Positions 6,229 through 10,378 of a stretch of DNA of 10,378 nucleotides are shown here, in pieces (positions within the stretch are counted from its first letter, which is position 1; the number at the start of each line of letters is the position of its first letter). The notes below the pieces were generated by a model. That model searched no databases. It had not been told where the DNA came from and saw nothing but the letters and a program-made list of their open reading frames with translations. The DNA is from Rickettsiaceae bacterium. Its GTDB lineage: Bacteria > Pseudomonadota > Alphaproteobacteria > Rickettsiales > Rickettsiaceae. A program made the translations under genes and the position numbers. The DNA lies in assembly GCA_017995275.1 (NCBI GenBank), contig JAGOJE010000020.1, positions 1 through 10,378 of the forward strand, given 5' to 3'.

Positions 6229-6259
6229 TTGACTTTTTAAAAGATATTGTATATATATT
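6229..6259 (+). promoter_or_regulatory. Promoter of tRNA-Leu
   Basis: TTGACT at 6229-6234 matches the -35 consensus in five of six bases. AT-rich -10 candidates follow: TATATA at 6252-6257 (17-base spacing) or TATATT at 6254-6259 (19-base spacing). The start would be near 6264, a little upstream of the mature tRNA end. Confidence 0.45.
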
Positions 6260-6276
6260 TGGCTTCAAACTATTAT

Positions 6277-6363
6277 GCCCCTGTGGTGAAATTGGTAGAC
6301 GCGGCAGACTCAAAATCTGCAGCCTTCACGGGCGTGCTGGTTCAAGTCCGGCCAGGGGCACCA
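6277..6363 (+). tRNA. tRNA-Leu (anticodon CAA)
   Basis: The acceptor stem GCCCCTG (6277-6283) pairs with CAGGGGC (6353-6359), with discriminator A6360 and encoded CCA at 6361-6363. The anticodon stem GCAGA/TCTGC encloses CTCAAAA, giving anticodon CAA, which reads UUG. The long variable arm (about 6322-6336) is typical of class II leucine tRNAs, and the T loop is TTCAAGT. It is divergent from lspA and lies 86 bases before bamD. Confidence 0.97.
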
Positions 6364-6394
6364 TTATTAAGACGTTCTTTCCTTAAAACATTCA

Positions 6395-6423
6395 TTTACA
6401 ATTGAAGCTATAAAGTATATATT
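6395..6423 (+). promoter_or_regulatory. Promoter of bamD
   Basis: TTTACA at 6395-6400 (five of six consensus bases), a 17-base spacer and TATATT at 6418-6423 (five of six) place a start near 6430, shortly before the GAGGAA ribosome-binding site at 6438-6443. An imperfect inverted repeat (TTGAAG...ATAAA with TTTAT...CTTCAA, 6402-6432) overlaps the -10 and could be an operator, or simply AT-rich chance. Confidence 0.4.
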
Positions 6424-6449
6424 TATCTTCAAAATATGAGGAATAAGCC

Positions 6450-7190
6450 ATGAATTTTACAAAACTTTCTCTACTAGCCGCTGTATTGTTACTTGCATCC
6501 TGTAAAACTACCAAGGAAGATTTAACAGTCACACCATCAGATACTTTGTATAAAAATGCGGAAGGTTTTCTGGCTCAAAAAAAGTATAAAGCTGCCGCAG
6601 AAGAGTTCGGTAAAATATATTTCCAACACCCTGGTGCAGAAATAACTCCTCAAGCAGAAATAATGGAAGCATATTCTTTATATATGGAAGGTGAATATGA
6701 AGAGGCTATAGATGTTCTGGATATATTCATAAGACTTCACCCAATGCATCAAGATATATCATATGTATATTATCTCAAAGGGCTGTGTTATTACATGGAA
6801 ATTTCTGACTCTGAGCATGACCAAGGAAAAACAGACTCAGCAAAGCTTGTCTTCACGGAAGTTATAAACCGGTTTCCTGCCACAAAATATGCTATTGATG
6901 CGAACATGAAGATGGATCTAATAAATGACCATTTGGCTGGAAATCAAATGAACATAGGTCGTTTATATTTAAGGAAGAAAAATCCTATATCAGCTATTAA
7001 ACGATTCCAGAAAGTGATAAAAGAATTCCAAACAACGGCTCACACGCAAGAAGCACTTTATAGGATAGTAGAATGTTATAGCCTCCTAGGACTAAAGGAA
7101 GAAGCAAAAAAATATGCTGCTGTACTAGGGCACAATTATCAAGATAGTAAGTGGTATCACAAAGCATTTAAAATCGTTGGCGGTAAGTAA
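6450..7190 (+). CDS. bamD: Outer-membrane assembly lipoprotein BamD (ComL/YfiO)
   Basis: Essential periplasmic lipoprotein of the BAM complex, which folds and inserts beta-barrel proteins into the outer membrane. The 246-residue precursor has a signal peptide (MNFTKLSLLAAVLLLASC) whose lipobox LASC places the lipidated Cys at 18. The rest is TPR-like helical repeats, about five: FLAQKKYKAAAEEFGKIYFQHPGAE, YSLYMEGEYEEAIDVLDIFIRLHP, the YVYYLKGLCYYMEI segment, the FTEVINRFPATKYAIDA region ending near DLINDHLAG, and LYLRKKNPISAIKRF onward. The YYLKGLCYY...DQGKTDSAKLVFTEVINRFP block is characteristic of BamD. A strong GAGGAA lies seven bases before the ATG. The stop codon directly abuts the stop of the convergent unknown gene (no intervening base). 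A BamF-like lipoprotein gene lies about 640 bases downstream on the same strand. Confidence 0.94.
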   Translation: MNFTKLSLLAAVLLLASCKTTKEDLTVTPSDTLYKNAEGFLAQKKYKAAAEEFGKIYFQHPGAEITPQAEIMEAYSLYMEGEYEEAIDVLDIFIRLHPMHQDISYVYYLKGLCYYMEISDSEHDQGKTDSAKLVFTEVINRFPATKYAIDANMKMDLINDHLAGNQMNIGRLYLRKKNPISAIKRFQKVIKEFQTTAHTQEALYRIVECYSLLGLKEEAKKYAAVLGHNYQDSKWYHKAFKIVGGK

Positions 7191-7655
7191 TTAGCTTTCA
7201 TCATAACTCTTGATAGATGACTCAAAAATAGCTTTTATTTCTTCTAGCTCATGAGGATCAGATAGTGCAAGAATCATATCATGATTGGATTTACAGCGAC
7301 CATATATTTCTGGATCATTAAATACATCTATTATACATTTACCTACTTGATTCATAAATATGAAATGATCTATTTTTTTGGCATCTAAGAGTAAGGCGTC
7401 TGATAGTTTCATAACACAGAATTCTCTGTAATGAGAATAACGAGAATCATTAATTATTAGACTATTAGATAATACATTGAATATTCTTAGATAAATTGAT
7501 ATTGCGTCTTTATATATCTCAAAATCCAAAAATGCATTTCCCTTACTAATTTCTTCAATCAGCTTTCTTGTTAAATATAAATGATTCTCAGAATCATTTA
7601 TAACTACTTCAGGGATAGGCTCATTTTCCCATTCCATTGCTTTCCTTTTTACCAT
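7191..7655 (-). CDS. Unknown helical protein, conserved function not recognised
   Basis: I do not recognise this 154-residue protein. It is acidic, has no signal peptide or membrane segment, and looks largely alpha-helical after a Pro-rich start (ENEPIPEVVI). A segment near residues 43-60 (FEIYKDAISIYLRIFNVLS) resembles a TPR or MIT-like helical hairpin but is too short to assign. Cysteines at about 80, 107 and 120 form no metal motif. Two starts are possible: the ATG at 7655 has no convincing ribosome-binding site, while the ATG at 7637 follows AGGA at five-base spacing and would give 148 residues; I list the longer form. Its stop is back to back with the bamD stop, and its 5' end faces the BamF-like gene across about 170 bases. 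Good coding character and conserved-looking start signals suggest a real gene. Confidence 0.7.
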   Translation of the reverse strand: MVKRKAMEWENEPIPEVVINDSENHLYLTRKLIEEISKGNAFLDFEIYKDAISIYLRIFNVLSNSLIINDSRYSHYREFCVMKLSDALLLDAKKIDHFIFMNQVGKCIIDVFNDPEIYGRCKSNHDMILALSDPHELEEIKAIFESSIKSYDES

Positions 7656-7769
7656 TTTTCAACTTTCTTGATTTATTTTGTTATAGATATACAAAAATTC
7701 TAGAAGCAGTCAATAGTCACAAAAATATATGAATTTTGTATTAAACATAATTTAAACACGCGAATAATA

Positions 7770-7798
7770 TTGAAAATTCATCAATAATACTGTATATC
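7770..7798 (+). promoter_or_regulatory. Promoter of the BamF-like lipoprotein gene
   Basis: TTGAAA at 7770-7775 (five of six consensus bases), a 17-base spacer and TATATC at 7793-7798, preceded by TG. The start would be near 7805, giving a leader of about 20 bases that holds the GGAGAG ribosome-binding site at 7816-7821. The rest of the 7656-7825 intergenic region is very AT-rich and shows no other convincing element. Confidence 0.4.
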
Positions 7799-7825
7799 AG
7801 ATTAAGATTTTTGATGGAGAGATTT

Positions 7826-8020
7826 ATGACTAAAAAAATTATAACAACTATTTTCGCATCTGCATTACTTGTAAGTTGCAGTACAAAATTCAAAGAAAAA
7901 GTAGGCCTAGTTAATGCGGGACCAAATGAATATAAGGTAGAAACAGCAAAACCTTTGGATATGCCGCCTCACTATGATCTACGGGCTCCGAAGGAATCCA
8001 AAGCCGATAGCGTGAAATAA
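7826..8020 (+). CDS. Small BamF-like (DUF3035-type) outer-membrane lipoprotein
   Basis: A 64-residue lipoprotein precursor. The signal peptide MTKKIITTIFASALLVSC has lipobox LVSC, so the mature protein would start at Cys18 and be only 47 residues long. The mature part, GLVNAGPNEYKVETAKPLDMPPHYDLRAP, matches the pattern of alphaproteobacterial BamF/DUF3035 (a P-[DN]-E-[FY]-x-V segment, then PLxxPPxxxLRxP), a lipoprotein of the Caulobacter BAM complex. Typical family members as I recall them are about 100-170 residues, so this is a minimal form. The frame is open from a TTG at 7811 and an ATG at 7814, but I chose the ATG at 7826 because GGAGAG precedes it by four bases and it gives a proper signal peptide. 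In many alphaproteobacteria this gene is next to lspA; here lspA and bamD are both within about 2 kb. Confidence 0.72.
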   Translation: MTKKIITTIFASALLVSCSTKFKEKVGLVNAGPNEYKVETAKPLDMPPHYDLRAPKESKADSVK

Positions 8021-8037
8021 ATTACTAGGCGAAATTA

Positions 8038-8508
8038 TTATTCATAAGGGTTTTGAGGAGAGTCATTATCTGGCGCTACTTGATATTTACTCTGAGGTTG
8101 TTGTTTATTTTCCTTAATTTGCAAAGTTTTTTCTATTGCCTTTACAGCACTCTTAAGAGCAGATGCATTTTCTTCATCTGCTGGATCATCACTGCCATCT
8201 TTATACTTCAAAGGAGTACCTATACAATCCCAAAACACAGTTGGTTCAATTATATGTGGTGTGCAATATCTAGCGATAGATTCGGTATCACTTAGTACCG
8301 TTACCAGAAGATCTTGCGTATATTTAATTAATCCTATTTTATCCAAACCTTTAAATACCCAAAAAACTACGAGAACAGCTGTAACCATCACTACAAGATA
8401 TATCCTACCGAAAATACCATATACAAACATCCCTATAGGATTTGCCATAACCGCAGCAAAAAACATCTTAGGAACACTATATATTTTTGACCAAAATTCT
8501 GAGAACAT
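8038..8508 (-). CDS. Single-pass membrane protein, Rickettsiales-type, function unknown
   Basis: A 156-residue protein with an amphipathic or weakly hydrophobic N-terminus (FWSKIYSVPKMFFAAVMANP), one clear membrane segment at about 36-53 (RIYLVVMVTAVLVVFWVFK), a middle region with two cysteines (Cys82 in IARYCTP and Cys95 in FWDCIG), and a polar, disordered-looking tail from about residue 103, rich in Asp, Glu, Gln and Pro. The layout recalls a small membrane-protein family I associate with Rickettsiales (possibly DUF2670), but this is from memory and uncertain. No function can be assigned. GGTGA lies four bases before the ATG, and TTCAAA-17-TATATT just upstream on the minus strand is a possible promoter. 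The stop is 17 bases from that of the convergent BamF-like gene. Confidence 0.72.
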   Translation of the reverse strand: MFSEFWSKIYSVPKMFFAAVMANPIGMFVYGIFGRIYLVVMVTAVLVVFWVFKGLDKIGLIKYTQDLLVTVLSDTESIARYCTPHIIEPTVFWDCIGTPLKYKDGSDDPADEENASALKSAVKAIEKTLQIKENKQQPQSKYQVAPDNDSPQNPYE

Positions 8509-8608
8509 ACCATCACCATAAATATAATAACTCTATGATGATATTTGAACTAATAAAACCAATCAAACAAAAATCAATAGTTTTAGATTTATAAGATGCA
8601 AATAATAT

Positions 8609-9256
8609 TCAGATGTTGTAAATGTTTCTTACTAGATATCCGCTAAAGCCAAGTGAGCTAGGAATAATTATTATAGAAACAGCTGAAAGAATCCATATTG
8701 CAGAAGAAGCTTCTATATCTCCACTAATAGCCATACCAGTTATTATAAGGTTAGGTATCATAAGAGGAATTACCGTAAAAGAAACCAAATTAGATTTACT
8801 CCTGAAATATACCTCCACAGAACTTAGAAGAATAGATACAGCGGAAATTTGCATCAATGAAATTATAGCTAAAATCATTATTAAAACAGAGGTGTGATAA
8901 TCCATTGAATATATTATAGCAGAAATTATGAGTGATATTGCAAAAGAAACAATATTACAAACAAACAATCCTAAAAATTTTGCGATTATTATTTGCAATA
9001 TATCAGATGTCACCATATATAAATCAAGACTCCCGTCTGAAAGTTCATCTCTTATAGAATTTCTTGAAGTAGCAAGAGCTGCAATTGGCAGTCCGGCAAT
9101 TAAAAAAAATCCACCTAAACCAGAATAAGAATTAGAAGATATAAAAAACAAACATATACTACCTAGTAGCAAAAATTGTATATTGTAGATTACAAGCTTA
9201 TAAAGCCTATTTTGCAGCAATATTTCACTAAACATCAAATAACTAAATTTTCTCAC
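8609..9256 (-). CDS. ccmB: Heme exporter protein CcmB
   Basis: Membrane subunit of the CcmAB(CD) ABC transporter of cytochrome c maturation System I; with CcmA it drives release of holo-CcmE (heme chaperone) in the inner membrane. About 215 residues with six hydrophobic segments. The typical features are present: an N-terminal E-LLQNR block, a Ser/Arg/Asp-rich cytoplasmic loop (NSIRDELSDGSLDLYM) after the second segment, and the later VIPLMIPNLIITG segment, equivalent to the conserved PLxxPxxI region of CcmB. The frame is open to a TTG at 9268, but I chose the GTG at 9256-9254 because GAGGA precedes it by about six bases; the ATG at 9235 is a further alternative. It overlaps the end of ccmA by 14 bp and is the last gene of the fkbM-ccmA-ccmB operon. 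Confidence 0.88.
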   Translation of the reverse strand: MRKFSYLMFSEILLQNRLYKLVIYNIQFLLLGSICLFFISSNSYSGLGGFFLIAGLPIAALATSRNSIRDELSDGSLDLYMVTSDILQIIIAKFLGLFVCNIVSFAISLIISAIIYSMDYHTSVLIMILAIISLMQISAVSILLSSVEVYFRSKSNLVSFTVIPLMIPNLIITGMAISGDIEASSAIWILSAVSIIIIPSSLGFSGYLVRNIYNI

Positions 9257-9857
9257 GGAAATCCTCAATGTCTATTTTTGTGATGTTCTTTATTAGAATA
9301 TCTCTATGGGAGGTCATTAATATTATACCACCATTATTTGCTTTTGTTGCTATCAAATTATAAAGCAATGCTCTATTTTCTTCATCCAAATGGGAATCAA
9401 CTTCATCTAAAAGCCATAAATCTGAGCTACAAGACATTAGACGAGCTAAAGCCACTTTTTGCTTGTTCCCAGCAGATAAATTATACAGCTTTTGATCCTG
9501 CAATTCTATTATCCCAAAATAATAAAGAGCACTCTGAATCATCTCTTCAGAATTATATAAAGCTGAAAAAAGCCGGATATTTTCTAGAATTGTCAGATCA
9601 TCCTTAAGAGCTATATTATGACCCATATAATTTACATATGGTTTTTCAATTTCACTTATTTCAACTCCATCTATTTTTATAGCCCCACTAGTTGGCGGTT
9701 GAATACTAGAAATCATACGGAATAAGCTAGTTTTGCCACAACCATTTTTTCCTATGATATGAGTTATAGAACCATTAACTACAGAAAAGCTTAAATTTTT
9801 AAATATTGATACCCCATCTATATCGAGAGATAAATTTTCGCAGGACAATATATGCAT
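9243..9857 (-). CDS. ccmA: Heme exporter ATP-binding protein CcmA
   Basis: Cytoplasmic ATPase of the CcmAB complex that energises release of heme-loaded CcmE during cytochrome c maturation. At 204 residues it has the short length typical of CcmA. Motifs in order: Walker A GKNGCGKT (36-43); a YMGHNIALKDDLTILENI block (77-94), the CcmA version of the Q-loop region with its GH and LT-EN residues; signature LSAGNKQKV (127-135), where Asn-Lys replaces the common Gly-Gln as in other CcmA proteins; Walker B with catalytic Glu, LWLLDE (147-152); D-loop region SHLD; and the switch His184 in TSHR. There is no clear Shine-Dalgarno, but the start lies only five bases after the methyltransferase stop, so translation is probably coupled. 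It overlaps ccmB. Confidence 0.92.
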   Translation of the reverse strand: MHILSCENLSLDIDGVSIFKNLSFSVVNGSITHIIGKNGCGKTSLFRMISSIQPPTSGAIKIDGVEISEIEKPYVNYMGHNIALKDDLTILENIRLFSALYNSEEMIQSALYYFGIIELQDQKLYNLSAGNKQKVALARLMSCSSDLWLLDEVDSHLDEENRALLYNLIATKANNGGIILMTSHRDILIKNITKIDIEDFREKI

Positions 9858-9862
9858 ATTAT

Positions 9863-10378
9863 TTATGGAATTAGTGTGAATTTATAATCCCCTATACCTG
9901 AAGTATTTGGAAAATCAAGGCTAGTAGGATGAGACTGATTCTCATGCAATTCATATTTCGAAATTAAACGCTTATTTACATAAGTAAGCTCTAAAACCTT
10001 TGAAACAAACCCATCAGCATTTGGCGCAACAAAGGCTTCTAGACAACAGTTGTTAGCATGTAGATGTACAAGCACAAAATCTTTGTTTAATCTCGTAATG
10101 AGATCCAGAGCCTTTGTTTCCTGCCCTCTAATACCAAAATGGATTTCTAAAACTATAGATGTTATATTTTCATTATGTTTTAATATATCGTCAAAGACTT
10201 CATATTCTGCGCCCTCTATATCCATTTTTAGAAAGATCTTTTTCCTAGAAAGATTAAGAGTTTTTATTTGACTACTAAAGCTAGATATATTCCCCGAAGA
10301 AGTGGATTTTGTTTTTAAAAACTGATCCGTACCAATACATTGCGGAATAAAGTGAAATAGATCACTTTTAGGACTAAT
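9863..10378 (-). CDS. FkbM-family SAM-dependent methyltransferase (5' end cut by window edge)
   Basis: The frame is open without a stop from the right edge to the TGA/TAA-class stop at 9865-9863, so 171 C-terminal residues are visible and the N-terminal part, with the SAM-binding glycine motif, lies outside the window. The hallmark is FLKMDIEGAEYEVF, encoded around 10234-10193: the [IL]K-[IM]D-[IV]EG-[AS]E motif of FkbM/Methyltransf_21 proteins, whose Asp and Glu are near the active site. It continues with SIVLEIHF, matching the family strand after the motif. An ATG at 10225 falls inside this motif and is not the real start, because the in-frame upstream codons encode the preceding KIFLK strand. 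The substrate, often a sugar or lipid hydroxyl, cannot be told. It is the first visible gene of an operon with ccmA (5-base gap) and ccmB, a pairing with no obvious functional logic. Confidence 0.85.
   Translation of the reverse strand: MSPKSDLFHFIPQCIGTDQFLKTKSTSSGNISSFSSQIKTLNLSRKKIFLKMDIEGAEYEVFDDILKHNENITSIVLEIHFGIRGQETKALDLITRLNKDFVLVHLHANNCCLEAFVAPNADGFVSKVLELTYVNKRLISKYELHENQSHPTSLDFPNTSGIGDYKFTLIP

Noticed and set aside
8261..8521. 86-residue plus-strand frame opposite the membrane protein gene
   Set aside because: Antisense to a frame with a clear membrane segment and Shine-Dalgarno; composition looks like a mirror translation.
8622..8897. 91-residue plus-strand frame opposite ccmB
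   Set aside because: Shadow of the hydrophobic ccmB coding sequence; no start signal or family resemblance.
9338..9607. 89-residue plus-strand frame opposite ccmA
   Set aside because: Antisense to a gene with all ABC ATPase motifs.
10193..10225. ATG at 10225 as start of the methyltransferase
   Set aside because: It sits inside the conserved LKMDIEGAE motif, and the frame stays open upstream to the window edge.
1..10378. CRISPR array, IS element, prophage or restriction/defence island
   Set aside because: No direct-repeat array, transposase, integrase, nuclease or methylase specific to such systems is visible on either strand.

Overview
This AT-rich window (by eye roughly one third G+C) looks like the chromosome of an alphaproteobacterium of the order Rickettsiales, most likely a host-associated or endosymbiotic member. 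The pointers are: a heme-exporter pair ccmA-ccmB; an alphaproteobacterial-type family 4 uracil-DNA glycosylase; an isocitrate-dehydrogenase-like protein whose N-terminus closely recalls Rickettsia Icd; a RatA/COQ10 START protein; a FadB-like protein with dehydrogenase-first domain order; a BamF-like mini-lipoprotein; and a small membrane protein of a type I associate with Rickettsiales. Genus is not determinable from the sequence alone. Gene density is high, there is no gene-free stretch over 300 bases, and I see no IS element, rRNA or CRISPR array.

Layout. 1-1874 (all minus): the start of a putative toxin-like glycosyltransferase running off the left edge, a possible 24-residue membrane peptide just before it, a degenerate isocitrate-dehydrogenase-like gene, and a family 4 uracil-DNA glycosylase. 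The last two overlap by ATGA and form an operon. 1915-3308: rluD (plus) and a ratA/COQ10-like gene (minus) overlap tail to tail by 10 bp. 3368-5512: a large fused beta-oxidation enzyme (minus). 5634-6363: tRNA-Arg(ACG) and tRNA-Leu(CAA), both plus, flank lspA (minus). 6450-8508: bamD (plus), an unknown gene (minus), a tiny BamF-like lipoprotein (plus) and a single-pass membrane protein (minus), in convergent pairs with almost no space between them. 8609-10378 (minus): an FkbM-type methyltransferase (cut by the right edge), ccmA and ccmB form a tightly packed operon.

How the genes work together. The centre is an envelope-biogenesis neighbourhood: LspA cleaves prolipoproteins, and BamD and the BamF-like protein are both lipoproteins with clear lipoboxes, so they are likely LspA substrates that then act in outer-membrane beta-barrel assembly. 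CcmA/CcmB belong to cytochrome c maturation (System I). UDG and RluD are DNA repair and ribosome modification housekeeping genes; RatA/COQ10 is linked to ubiquinone or ribosome function, and the FadB-like protein to beta-oxidation.

The most unusual things are (i) an intact, operon-embedded isocitrate dehydrogenase homologue that has lost nearly all substrate- and cofactor-binding residues, (ii) the N-terminus of a possible clostridial-toxin-like glycosyltransferase effector, and (iii) an LspA with Gly at a normally invariant Asp. I do not see convincing evidence for a wholly new multi-gene system, such as a defence island or secretion locus, in this window.
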